Shown in pieces: positions 45,686-54,222 of a stretch of DNA of 64,000 bases (position 1 is the first letter of the stretch; each line of letters opens with the position of its first letter). Source of the stretch: Clostridioides sp. ES-S-0054-01 (GTDB lineage: Bacteria; Bacillota; Clostridia; Peptostreptococcales; Peptostreptococcaceae); the NCBI GenBank assembly GCA_021561035.1, contig CP067346.1, positions 2,511,001 through 2,575,000 on the forward strand, given 5' to 3'. The notes beneath the pieces are model-generated. The model was not told where the DNA came from. It made no database searches and saw only the letters and a program-made list of their open reading frames with translations. The position numbers and the translations under genes were made by a program.

Positions 45686-47569
45686 CTAAAACAAAATTCT
45701 TTTGTTTTCTACTCTTTTAGTTATTTTGTTTCTATCGAAGTTTTCCAATATAATCATGCAATTTTTTCTACTAGAATCAATCAAATCTCTGTATTCTCCT
45801 AATGTTATTTCTTTATTTTCTTTTATATAATTTATCAAAGTATTCTTTGCATTTTCATAAATACCTTTGTCCATTATATACAAATCATCTAATTTCTCTA
45901 CTTTATTACCTATCATTGACTCCAATACTTCAGCATAGTTATGATTTCCTTCAGAAACTTCATCTATTGTCAGTATAGAAGAAACTCCACATGATTTTAA
46001 TCTTTTTTCTATTTTTTTTGCTATTTCTTTTTGTTTCTCATTTAAAATAACTTCAAAATCTAACAGAGATACTATATTATTTTCTATTTTTATGGCGTTT
46101 TCTGTAGATAATTTTTCTAATAAAATATCCATCTCCCTAGTTTTGAAATTGCTCTCTATCTTAGACCTTACTTCTTCTTTTAACATTCCTTTTCTAAGTC
46201 TATATTTCTTATGATACTCACTTAAAAGCTTTATTGTATTTTCCTTTAACTTATTGTATTGATTTATATGCATATACATATTTCCTATAATAAATACTTT
46301 ATCTTCTGATATAAGTGTTTCAAGTGCTCTTTTTACATCTTCTTCATGAGCACCACTATAGCTCATTATTTCTTTTATATTTGGATAATTTTTTAGATTC
46401 CTTTTTAAATACTCTTCTATTATATCTTTAAGTTCGCCTTTTTCTTTTATTTTTAATGCTTCTATAACTTTTTCATCAAATTTCTTATGTTTTTTAGGGG
46501 ATGGGTCAATTATTACACCTCCACCGATAGTTTCCATTGGAGAATAACGTCTAACTACAAATGTATCGCCTTTTTTAGATACTATACTTTCTTCAAGTCT
46601 TAACTGAACATATCCACTTTCTCCACTTTCAATCAATTCTTTATCTAGTGGAACTGCTCTACAAAGTATCTCTCTAGTTCCATGATACAACCTTAATCTG
46701 TCCCAATGTTTCAATCCTTTGTCTAAATGATTTACCAATGATAATTTTACATCTAACATCATTGATTCCTCTAATGAGTTTGGTGCAGCTAAAACATCCC
46801 CTCTTTTTATATCATCCACTTTTACATTTGATATATTGATTGCTGTTCTTTGTCCTGCATAAGCTGTATCTTTATTTTCTCCATGAACTTGTATACTTCT
46901 TATTTTTGTTTTTAATACTTGTGGATATATAACCAAATCATCTTCTATACTTATCTTTCCTTCTATTAAAGTACCTGTTATCACAGTACCAAACCCTTTT
47001 ATTGAAAATACTCTGTCTATATTAAGTCTGGCTGGAGAGTTTTCATTTTTATCTTCTATATCATCACTCATTTTATCTATTTTTTCAATAAGGGTGTCTA
47101 TACCTTTTTTAGATATAGAATCAACTTCAATTATTTCAGCATCTTCAAGAAAAGTTCCTTTTATTTTTTCACAAATATCTTCTTTTACTAACTCTCTAAA
47201 TTCATCATCCACAGTATCAGACTTAGTTAGAACCACTATTCCATTTTTGATATTTAAAAAGCTTAGAATATCTAAATGCTCAACTGTCTGTGGCATAACC
47301 CCTTCATCTGCTGCTACAACAAGTAAAACTATATCAATCCCTGATGCTCCAGCTAACATGTTTTTTATAAACTTTTCGTGTCCCGGTACATCTACAATTC
47401 CAGCTCTTCTGTTGTTTGGTAAATCAAAATAAGTAAATCCTAAGTTTATTGAAATGCCTCTCTTTTTTTCTTCATCTAATGTATCAGTTTCTCTTCCAGT
47501 CAATGCTTTTATAAGAGTAGTTTTCCCGTGGTCAATATGACCTGCTGTTCCAATTACTACATTTTTCAT
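45686..47569 (-). CDS. selB: Selenocysteine-specific elongation factor SelB
   Basis: 627 aa. Brings Sec-tRNA to UGA codons marked by a SECIS. EF-Tu-like GTPase part: [23 protein letters not shown]; then beta-barrel domains and about 250 C-terminal residues of winged helices that bind SECIS RNA. It starts 113 bp after selA, with a strong Shine-Dalgarno (AGAGGGGG) partly inside a possible hairpin. Last gene of the sel operon. Confidence 0.97.
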   Translation of the reverse strand: MKNVVIGTAGHIDHGKTTLIKALTGRETDTLDEEKKRGISINLGFTYFDLPNNRRAGIVDVPGHEKFIKNMLAGASGIDIVLLVVAADEGVMPQTVEHLDILSFLNIKNGIVVLTKSDTVDDEFRELVKEDICEKIKGTFLEDAEIIEVDSISKKGIDTLIEKIDKMSDDIEDKNENSPARLNIDRVFSIKGFGTVITGTLIEGKISIEDDLVIYPQVLKTKIRSIQVHGENKDTAYAGQRTAINISNVKVDDIKRGDVLAAPNSLEESMMLDVKLSLVNHLDKGLKHWDRLRLYHGTREILCRAVPLDKELIESGESGYVQLRLEESIVSKKGDTFVVRRYSPMETIGGGVIIDPSPKKHKKFDEKVIEALKIKEKGELKDIIEEYLKRNLKNYPNIKEIMSYSGAHEEDVKRALETLISEDKVFIIGNMYMHINQYNKLKENTIKLLSEYHKKYRLRKGMLKEEVRSKIESNFKTREMDILLEKLSTENAIKIENNIVSLLDFEVILNEKQKEIAKKIEKRLKSCGVSSILTIDEVSEGNHNYAEVLESMIGNKVEKLDDLYIMDKGIYENAKNTLINYIKENKEITLGEYRDLIDSSRKNCMIILENFDRNKITKRVENKRILF

Positions 47570-47573
47570 TTTT

Positions 47574-47614
47574 TGCCCCCTCTGAACCTCTCATGACCAA
47601 AGTCACAAGTGTGC
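47574..47614 (-). promoter_or_regulatory. Possible SECIS-like hairpin in the selB leader
   Basis: On the minus strand CTTTG pairs with CAGAG around GTCATGAGAGGTT, and overlaps the start of the selB Shine-Dalgarno. The loop region shares the 8-mer AGAGGTTC with the selD SECIS. E. coli regulates selAB by SelB binding a SECIS-like leader element; the same here is only a hypothesis. Confidence 0.3.
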
Positions 47615-47682
47615 GTAGCTATTTTTTAATCAAAATTTAATACTTATACTTCTAAATTTAATATTTATTAAGTCAAATTTAT

Positions 47683-49086
47683 TTAATTAAATGCTTTTCT
47701 CAATTCCTCAACTATTACATCAAATTCATCATCAAATATAGTTCTTACATCTAGTACATATTTATTATCATACACTCTAGCTATTATATGTGCTTCACCA
47801 AGTCTTAGTTTCTTTTCTAAAGATGAAACATTCATATGTTCAGGAGTTATTGTTATTACCTTTGTGCTTATAGTTTCAAGAGGCATAGACCCTCCTCCCA
47901 CTTGAGAAAATCCATCTTCTATATTTATATTGGCATTTAAGTTCAAAGCAGTTATTTTTTCAAATAGTTTATTTGCTTTTACTTCTAATTCTTCAATTTT
48001 ATACGTCAACATTTTTAAAGTAGGTATATTTTCTATAGCCTTTGTCTCATCCAAATACATTCTCAATGTTGCTTCAAGAGCGCATATTGTGAGTTTGTCG
48101 ACTCTAAGTGCTCTAGTAAGTTGATTTTTCTTCATTTTTTCTATATACTCTTTTTTCCCAACTATAATACCAGCTTGTGGACCTCCAAGCATCTTATCTC
48201 CACTAAAAGTTACTACATCTGCACCTTGTCGTATAGAATCTAATACAGTTGGTTCATACGATAGACCATATTTTGATAAATCTATAAATACCCCACTTCC
48301 TAGGTCTTCTATTACAGGCAATTTATATTTTTTACCTAAATTAACTAGTTCTTCTATAGAAACACTCTCTGTGAATCCCATAATTCTATAGTTACTTGTA
48401 TGCACTTTCATCAATACATTTGTATCTTCCGTAATGGCCTCTTTGTAATCTTTTAAATGCGTTTTATTGGTTGAACCAACTTCAACTAATTCTGCACCAC
48501 TAAGAGACATTATACTTGGAATTCTAAATGAGCCACCTACTTCAACTAATTCTCCACGAGATACAATTGCTTCTCCTCCTTTAGCCATTGTGCTAAGTAC
48601 AAGAAGCACTGCTGCTGCATTATTATTTACAACTAATACATCTTCCGCACCAGTAAGTCTTTTTATTGTACTAGTTAAATGGGAGTATCTTGAACCTCTT
48701 TCTCCATTCTCCAAATCGTATTCTAAATTTGAATACCTTGAAGCAGCACACCATAATTCATCTTTTATATCTTCACTAAGCAAAGACCTCCCCAAATTTG
48801 TATGAATAACTGTACCAGTTGCATTTATAACCTTTTTTAAGGATAATGAGTAATTTAATTTAACTCTCTCTATCGTAGATTCTATTATTTCATCAAATTC
48901 TATTGTTACAGAATTTGATACTTCTTCTTTTAATCTTAATATAAATTGTCTTTTAAAATCTATTATTTCTCTTACAGATTCTAAAACTAAGCTTCTAGGA
49001 TATTCATCTATTATTGCTACAATTCTATTATCATTTAACACTTCATCAACTGAAGGTAACATTGCAAACAACTCTCTTTTGCTCAA
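47683..49086 (-). CDS. selA: L-seryl-tRNA(Sec) selenium transferase
   Basis: 467 aa PLP enzyme. Converts Ser-tRNA-Sec to Sec-tRNA-Sec using selenophosphate. N-terminal SelA domain (L-P-S-V-D-E-V-L), V-I-H-T-N-L-G-R-S, and the PLP lysine in S-G-D-K-M-L-G-G-P. Two starts are possible: GTG at 49095, which lies in the GAGTGAT ribosome site, or TTG at 49086, which is correctly spaced from it and preferred here. It overlaps nothing and follows selD by 17-26 bp. Confidence 0.96.
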   Translation of the reverse strand: MSKRELFAMLPSVDEVLNDNRIVAIIDEYPRSLVLESVREIIDFKRQFILRLKEEVSNSVTIEFDEIIESTIERVKLNYSLSLKKVINATGTVIHTNLGRSLLSEDIKDELWCAASRYSNLEYDLENGERGSRYSHLTSTIKRLTGAEDVLVVNNNAAAVLLVLSTMAKGGEAIVSRGELVEVGGSFRIPSIMSLSGAELVEVGSTNKTHLKDYKEAITEDTNVLMKVHTSNYRIMGFTESVSIEELVNLGKKYKLPVIEDLGSGVFIDLSKYGLSYEPTVLDSIRQGADVVTFSGDKMLGGPQAGIIVGKKEYIEKMKKNQLTRALRVDKLTICALEATLRMYLDETKAIENIPTLKMLTYKIEELEVKANKLFEKITALNLNANINIEDGFSQVGGGSMPLETISTKVITITPEHMNVSSLEKKLRLGEAHIIARVYDNKYVLDVRTIFDDEFDVIVEELRKAFN

Positions 49087-49112
49087 AACAATCACTCTTT
49101 CTCTATAATATT

Positions 49113-50159
49113 TTATAAAACTGTAATATATTTTTCCCCTTTTGGAACTACAGAACCTATAATTTTTGCTTCTATTGCTCCATTTAATTTCATATCTTTT
49201 ACAAGTTCCTCTGCAAGTTCTTCTTTTACTGAAATTAATAACCCTCCTGATGTTTGTGGGTCGTATAAAATATCTTGAACTGCAACTTCCACATCTCCTA
49301 CAACTTCTACATCTTTAGATACATAATTCATATTTTTATACATACCAGCAGGTATAATTCCCATTTGTGCCATCTCTATTGCGCCTTCAATAATTGGTAC
49401 ATGTTTTGATTCAATTTCAATACTTACTTCAGAAGCTTTAGCCATTTCTAAAGTATGACCAAGTAAACCAAAACCAGTTATATCTGTAACTGAATTTACA
49501 TCAAACTTATCAAAGCTCATTGCTGCATATTTATTTAAATGTATCATTATTTCTATTACTTTATCTGCTATATGTTGTTCTACCATACCTTCTTTCATGG
49601 CAGTATTTAATACACCTACTCCAATTGGTTTTGTTATAATTAATTTATCACCAGTCTTTGCAGTAGCATTTGACAAAACTTTATTTGGACTTACAATCCC
49701 AGAAACTGAAAGACCATATTTAGGCTCTTTATCATCTACAGTATGTCCTCCAACTAAAAGTGCTCCGCTTTCTTTCACTTTATCAAACCCACCTTTTAAT
49801 ATTTCTGCAAGCACATCCATATTATGACATGATGGAAAACAAACAATATTCATTGCAACCAAAGGTTTGCCTCCCATAGCATATACATCTGATAGTGAAT
49901 TTGATGCAGCAATTTGTCCAAATACATATGGGTCATCTACCATTGGTGTAAAGAAGTCTAATGTTTGAATAAGTGCCATATCATCATTTAATTTATAAAC
50001 TGCAGCATCATCTGCTGTATCTAGTCCTACTAATAAATTTTCTATATTATCATTTTTAGGCAATTGAGATAAAACTGATGCCAGAACCTCTGGCCCTATT
50101 TTAGCGGCTCAACCACCTGCTGTTGTCATCTCTGTAAGTTTTTTTTGTTCTTTTTTCAT
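49113..50159 (-). CDS. selD: Selenophosphate synthetase SelD, a selenoprotein (in-frame UGA = Sec17)
   Basis: 348 aa if UGA is read through. Makes selenophosphate from selenide and ATP. Translation from ATG 50159 (after AAAGGAGG) runs [22 protein letters not shown]. The TGA (50109-50111) occupies the position of the catalytic Cys/Sec in the G-G-(C/U)-A-A-K motif. The downstream frame continues without interruption through [11 protein letters not shown] and G-G-H-T-V-D-D. Calling the gene from the ATG at 50063 would lose the active site. It heads the selD-selA-selB operon, so SelD synthesis depends on its own product. Confidence 0.97.
50080..50094 (-). promoter_or_regulatory. Bacterial SECIS element in selD
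   Basis: Perfect hairpin GCCAGA-GGT-TCTGGC on the minus strand, starting 14 nt after the UGA codon. Small apical loop with G and U, as in known bSECIS elements. SelB should bind here to recode UGA. Confidence 0.88.
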
Positions 50160-50240
50160 AAAAGTGCCTCCTTTACTAAATTTCCACATATACACACATA
50201 TTTATAATACCATATCTATAAGTAAGTTTTGTATTATATT

Positions 50241-50945
50241 TTAGTCTACACAAATTAAATCTTTTATATTTTCATATTTTTTATCTCCAATACCATTTAC
50301 ATTTTTTATCTCCTCAATTGAATTAAACTGTCCATTTTCTTCTCTGTGTTGTAAAATTTTATTGGCTGTAGCTTCTCCAACCCCAGGTAGAGAATCCAAT
50401 TCTTCTATCGTTGCTACATTTATATTTACTTTTGATTCATTAGATATATTTTTATTATCTTTATTTTTAGACTCACTTCTTGACTCGTTTTTTTGATTTA
50501 ATTTATTGGAATCATCATTGCTTGTCACAGATGTTGCTTCACCTATTTTAGGTATTATGTAATGTTGTTCGTCTTCTAACCTCACTGATAAATTGACTCC
50601 ATTTAAATCAGCTTCTTTTGTTGTTCCTCCCAGTAATTCTACGGCATCATAAAGTCTCTTATCTGACTCTATAGTTACAATCCCTGGTCTATTTACTGCT
50701 CCACTTATGTATATAGTTATTTTATTATTTTGAAAATTTTTATCTATGTCTTTAACTACTTTATTTTGACTATTATCTTCATTTTTAATTTCTTTCTCTA
50801 CAGCATGTGTTTTTTCATTAGGTGAATTTTTTTTACTTACGACATAAATATCATCTTTAAAAATATGTGATTTATAAATGATTACTGATGATATTATTAA
50901 AATAAATAAAACAAAAAACGAAATAAATTTTACCTTTTTTTTCAT
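50241..50945 (-). CDS. comEA: ComEA-like DNA-binding protein
   Basis: 234 aa. N-terminal membrane anchor (6-25), a charged linker, an SLBB-type domain (about 75-135, I-Y-I-S-G-A-V-N-R-P-G), a Ser/Asn/Lys-rich linker, and a C-terminal double helix-hairpin-helix DNA-binding module (I-N-V-A-T-I-E-E-L-D-S-L-P-G-V-G and the matching G-I-G-D-K). ComEA binds DNA outside the membrane for uptake. ATG after AAGGAGTG. Together with the two ComEC parts, the core uptake proteins are in this window, although transformation is not known for the presumed host. Confidence 0.92.
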   Translation of the reverse strand: MKKKVKFISFFVLFILIISSVIIYKSHIFKDDIYVVSKKNSPNEKTHAVEKEIKNEDNSQNKVVKDIDKNFQNNKITIYISGAVNRPGIVTIESDKRLYDAVELLGGTTKEADLNGVNLSVRLEDEQHYIIPKIGEATSVTSNDDSNKLNQKNESRSESKNKDNKNISNESKVNINVATIEELDSLPGVGEATANKILQHREENGQFNSIEEIKNVNGIGDKKYENIKDLICVD

Positions 50946-51024
50946 ATATTAATCACTCCTTTCTTTTAATTATTGACAAATATGTGCTATACTAAAAGAT
51001 GAATTTAAAATTTGGAGGCTCACA

Positions 51025-52314
51025 ATGAAAAGAAATTTATCACTTTTATTAATCTGTTTATTGATATTTACTTCATTTTTAGGAAGCTCTAATATCTCTT
51101 TTGCAGATGATGAACCAGCTATAGTTGCTAAACATGCAGTTTTAATGGACTATGAATCTGGCAAAATACTATATAATAAAGATGGAAATTCTAAGCTTTA
51201 TCCAGCTTCAACAACTAAAGCATGGACAGCTTGCCTAGTTCTAAAGGAGGTTAAAGATTTAAATCAAGTAATAGAAATTAAAAACTTACCTCAAATAGAT
51301 GGTTCTAGTATGTATCTAAAAGAAGGAGAATCTTTTACTGTAAAGCAGTTACTAAATGCTCTTTTAGTTCATTCCGCTAATGATGCTGCCTTTGTATTAG
51401 CTAGATATGTTGGTGGTGGAGATGTACAAAAATTTATTGACCTTATGAACTCTGAAGCAAAGAAAATTGGAGCTAATAATACTCATTTTAATAATCCTCA
51501 TGGATTACCAGACCCAAATCACTACACAACAGCTCATGATATGGCTCTTATAGCTAGAGAAGCTATGAATAATAATACTTTTAGACAAATTGTAAAAACT
51601 AAGTCACTTAAATTTGAAGCTACAAAAGCATATCCCTATGAGAGATACTTTATAAACACTAATAAGTTTTTAACATCACATGATAAGATTACATATAAAG
51701 GTCAACCTATAAATATAAAATATGATATAGTTGATGGTATAAAAACTGGATATACTGATGCTGCTGGTAAGTGTCTTTTATCTAGTGCTGTAAAAGATGG
51801 AAGAAGGGTTATCGCTGCTGTATTTAATTCAACTAATGCTGATTTATATTTAGACTCACGTATTTTGATTGATTATGGATTTGATAACTTTAAGTGTGCT
51901 ACTATTGTTGATAAAGAAAAATATACTGATACTAAAAAAGTATTATTTACAAAACAACATGAATTGATTTATGGACCAAAAAATAGTTATAAAATATTCT
52001 TAGAAAAAAATGAATCTCAAGGAAACTATGATACTAAAACAGAGCTAAATAAAATTGATTTACCTATAAAAAAAGGCGCTAAGATTGGTACTTTAAATAT
52101 ATATAATGATGGTAAACTAGAAAATAGTATAGATTTGATTGCAAAAAATAATCTTGATAGCAGTCTTCCATTTTTAACTGGAAATAACACTTTAACGACT
52201 TTTGTTAAGATTGTTGCAGGTATTTTAATCCTTTTAATTTTATTTATAATAGCTTCAAATATTAAGAAGAAAAGTAGAAAAAAGGTTAGAAGTAAAAGAA
52301 ATATGAAAAAGTAG
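51025..52314 (+). CDS. dacF: D-alanyl-D-alanine carboxypeptidase (DacF/PBP5 type)
   Basis: 429 aa. Trims the terminal D-Ala of peptidoglycan stem peptides. Signal peptide 1-27; serine active-site motifs S-T-T-K (Ser62-Lys65), S-A-N (117-119) and K-T-G; then the PBP5 C-terminal domain. It ends in a membrane helix (about 388-408) and a Lys/Arg-rich cytoplasmic tail rather than the amphipathic helix of E. coli PBP5. ATG after TTGGAGG. Monocistronic, divergent from comEA. Confidence 0.94.
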   Translation: MKRNLSLLLICLLIFTSFLGSSNISFADDEPAIVAKHAVLMDYESGKILYNKDGNSKLYPASTTKAWTACLVLKEVKDLNQVIEIKNLPQIDGSSMYLKEGESFTVKQLLNALLVHSANDAAFVLARYVGGGDVQKFIDLMNSEAKKIGANNTHFNNPHGLPDPNHYTTAHDMALIAREAMNNNTFRQIVKTKSLKFEATKAYPYERYFINTNKFLTSHDKITYKGQPINIKYDIVDGIKTGYTDAAGKCLLSSAVKDGRRVIAAVFNSTNADLYLDSRILIDYGFDNFKCATIVDKEKYTDTKKVLFTKQHELIYGPKNSYKIFLEKNESQGNYDTKTELNKIDLPIKKGAKIGTLNIYNDGKLENSIDLIAKNNLDSSLPFLTGNNTLTTFVKIVAGILILLILFIIASNIKKKSRKKVRSKRNMKK

Positions 52315-52356
52315 CAATTATAATAAAAACTTTATAATATACTCATTCTTATAAAT

Positions 52357-52480
52357 TTAGAGGTGTCTTAAAATGAACTTTTTAGTTCATGAGGCACTCT
52401 TTTTTATATGAAATCAAATATATCTTCATCATTTCAGCAATGAAAAAGAAGCTTATCTCTATTTTGAGACAGCCCCTTTA
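52357..52480. repeat. Repeat element A with GGGGCTGTC end; includes dacF terminator
   Basis: About 124 bp. The right end, read on the minus strand, is AAAGGGGCTGTCTCAAAATA; the left end AGAGGTGTCTTAAAATG is an imperfect inverted copy. The left half forms a hairpin ending in T6 (52360-52406) that terminates dacF. It is similar in end sequence and layout to element B at 61421-61526. Small MITE-like repeat or a recurrent terminator module. Confidence 0.6.
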
Positions 52481-52506
52481 ATTTTATGTTTATGTATTTT
52501 TTATAC

Positions 52507-52839
52507 TTATATATTTTTTTGTTTATCCTTAAGCTTACATTTTGAACAGTTTCCTAGACATTCATCGACCATGTCTAGACATTCATTAAATGCTACCTTA
52601 CTACTATTTTTATGTCTTACGATTAATATATCTTGTTTTTTAGCTTGAGACTCAACCGTTCTAGACATCTTATGTGAAACTGTTGATGTAAGTATAACAA
52701 CTGCATCTGGTCTTCCTATAGAATTATTTAATTTAGATGACATAGTAGTGTACACCTTTGTCTTATAACCTTTTTTCTTGGCCATAACCATATAATCTTT
52801 TTCCATTCTTTCATGACCACCAATCACTAATAAGTTCAT
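52507..52839 (-). CDS. DUF2325 protein, iron-regulated
   Basis: 110 aa. DUF2325 domain: L-L-V-I-G-G-H-E near the start, a Rossmann-like core with D-A-V-V-I-L-T, and a C-terminal cysteine motif C-L-G-N-C-S-K-C that may bind metal. An ATG five codons upstream (52854) overlaps the GGGAGG ribosome site, so ATG 52839 is chosen. Two Fur-box-like palindromes flank its promoter. DUF2325 genes in clostridia are often near feo iron transporters; there is none here. Function unknown. Confidence 0.85.
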   Translation of the reverse strand: MNLLVIGGHERMEKDYMVMAKKKGYKTKVYTTMSSKLNNSIGRPDAVVILTSTVSHKMSRTVESQAKKQDILIVRHKNSSKVAFNECLDMVDECLGNCSKCKLKDKQKNI

Positions 52840-52858
52840 TAGATTTCCTCCCATTTAT

Positions 52859-52948
52859 TTGATATTGATTTTCATTATTATTTATATCATATATAATAGT
52901 ATCTAAAAATAATTTTGTCAATACTTATTGATATTAATTATCATTTTA
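52859..52948 (-). promoter_or_regulatory. Iron-regulated promoter with two Fur-box-like sites
   Basis: -35 TTGACA (52916-52921), 17-nt spacer, -10 TATTAT (52893-52898). Site 1, GATATTGATTTTCATTATT (52861-52879), matches the Fur consensus GATAATGATAATCATTATC in 15 of 19 positions. Site 2, around 52929-52948, contains the palindrome TGATATTAATTATCA. Confidence 0.65.
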
Positions 52949-53027
52949 ATAATAATTTTTTTATTTATATATATTTTAAACATTACTCCTTTTAAATTTC
53001 TTGCTTTTATATAATAAATTTTTACAC

Positions 53028-53063
53028 AAAAAATAAATCCCAAATTCAAAACAACCTGGGATT
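53028..53063 (-). terminator. Terminator of the glycoside operon
   Basis: AATCCCA / TGGGATT stem, then TTTATTTTTTG on the minus strand, immediately after the ROK remnant. Confidence 0.75.
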
Positions 53064-53064
53064 C

Positions 53065-53252
53065 TTATATAATAATTGTATGCACTAATCCGCTATCTAC
53101 AGCATTTTGAGCGTTTTTCATTATAGCAGTTCCAGAAGATATTCTTTCTGAACAAAACCTCTGCCAACGTAGCAACATTTGCATCATTATTTAAGTAACT
53201 ATCTTGAGTTCATCGCTTAAATACTTTCCAATATTAAAGTTTTCAAATGGAA
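53065..53252 (-). pseudogene. ROK sugar-kinase remnant
   Basis: Three frames of a ROK kinase can be read on the minus strand: N-L-P-F-E-N-F-N-I-G-K-Y-L-S-D-E-L-K-I; then, after a frameshift, Y-L-N-N-D-A-N-V-A-T-L-A-E-V-L-F, the catalytic N-D-A-N segment; then, after an internal deletion that removes the zinc motif, S-S-G-T-A-I-M-K-N-A-Q-N-A-V-D-S-G. Only about 60 of 300 codons survive. The fragment begins inside the end of the DUF1861 gene. It was presumably the hexose kinase of this operon. Confidence 0.8.
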
Positions 53253-54190
53253 GGTTTAGTGTCTATATATCCATTAAAAGGGTCTACAATTGTTATCAGT
53301 TGAGCATCAGCATCACTTATTCCAGCATATAAAGTTGCCGTTTTATCATTGTGCCTTACTAATCCTCCACTAAATACCACATCAACTAAGTCTGGTCTTT
53401 TTGAAGGTCCTTCTAAAAAATCTTTTCTAGTTGCTATTAATTGTATATCAGTAGTTTCATTAGTTACTGGGTTTAATATGAATACCATTGGATAATAATG
53501 TCTACCCCCATTGTTATCAAAGCAAGCAATATGTCCTAACACTCCAATTCTTCCATCTTTTAATAAATGTGCTTCATTCGCTCCACCCCACTCTAAATCA
53601 GTAAATTGATTTTCTAGTAACGGTGCATCTTCTATAACATCTACAGTCAAATCTTCTATTTTATTAACTATTGTAAATCCTATTTTACCTCTACCACCTT
53701 TGTTTCCTTGTGGTCTAGTCAAAACTCCTATTTTTTTATCCTTTAACTCGACGAGTCTTAAATCTTTCATTCCATCAGGACCCTTGAAACATTCTTCTAA
53801 AGAGTTTATATCTTTACCTTTATAAAATACGGTTCTCCATCCTAATGAGTTTTCTATAGTTGGATGTTGGAATATTTCCACTCCACCTAATATCAATTCT
53901 CCATTTATAAAAGTAAAAAATGGGTCTTGTAAAGTAAATTTTTTAGTATTTTCTCTTTGTATCCATTTTCCATTTCTTTTAACAAAAAAGTGAATTTCTG
54001 AATGTTCACTATCTCTAGACTCTACTCTTCCTGCTATTACTAATTCATTTTCATCCATAAAGGGTGCACTTATATTATATACATCTTTTTCACCAACATT
54101 TTCGAATTCTATTTTTTCTTTGCCATAGAATTTTATATCTTTTGCATTATATTCATTTAATAATTGTTCGATTGTTTTTAAAGTAGACAT
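53243..54190 (-). CDS. DUF1861 family protein, glycoside-operon associated
   Basis: 315 aa. DUF1861 has a predicted five-bladed beta-propeller related to GH130/GH43-like folds. I recognise E-W-G-G-A-N-E-A-H, G-P-S-K-R-P-D-L and the terminal Y-A-G-I-S-D-A segment. Exact activity unknown; members usually lie in mannoside or similar sugar operons. The last residues (Y-I-D-T-K-P-S-I) run into the ROK pseudogene, so the C-terminus may have been altered by the deletion there. 32 bp after the GH13 gene. Confidence 0.8.
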   Translation of the reverse strand: MSTLKTIEQLLNEYNAKDIKFYGKEKIEFENVGEKDVYNISAPFMDENELVIAGRVESRDSEHSEIHFFVKRNGKWIQRENTKKFTLQDPFFTFINGELILGGVEIFQHPTIENSLGWRTVFYKGKDINSLEECFKGPDGMKDLRLVELKDKKIGVLTRPQGNKGGRGKIGFTIVNKIEDLTVDVIEDAPLLENQFTDLEWGGANEAHLLKDGRIGVLGHIACFDNNGGRHYYPMVFILNPVTNETTDIQLIATRKDFLEGPSKRPDLVDVVFSGGLVRHNDKTATLYAGISDADAQLITIVDPFNGYIDTKPSI

Positions 54191-54222
54191 ATCTTACCTC
54201 TTAATTATTAGTTTATTATTTT

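Noticed and set aside
49113-50063. selD starting at the ATG at 50063, or a frameshifted selD
   Set aside because: The upstream frame is open to a well-placed ATG at 50159 except for one TGA in the catalytic position, followed by a SECIS hairpin; selenocysteine explains it fully.
52357-52480. Insertion-sequence remnant with transposase
   Set aside because: The GGGGCTGTC ends resemble those of some transposons, but the element is only about 120 bp with no coding fragment.
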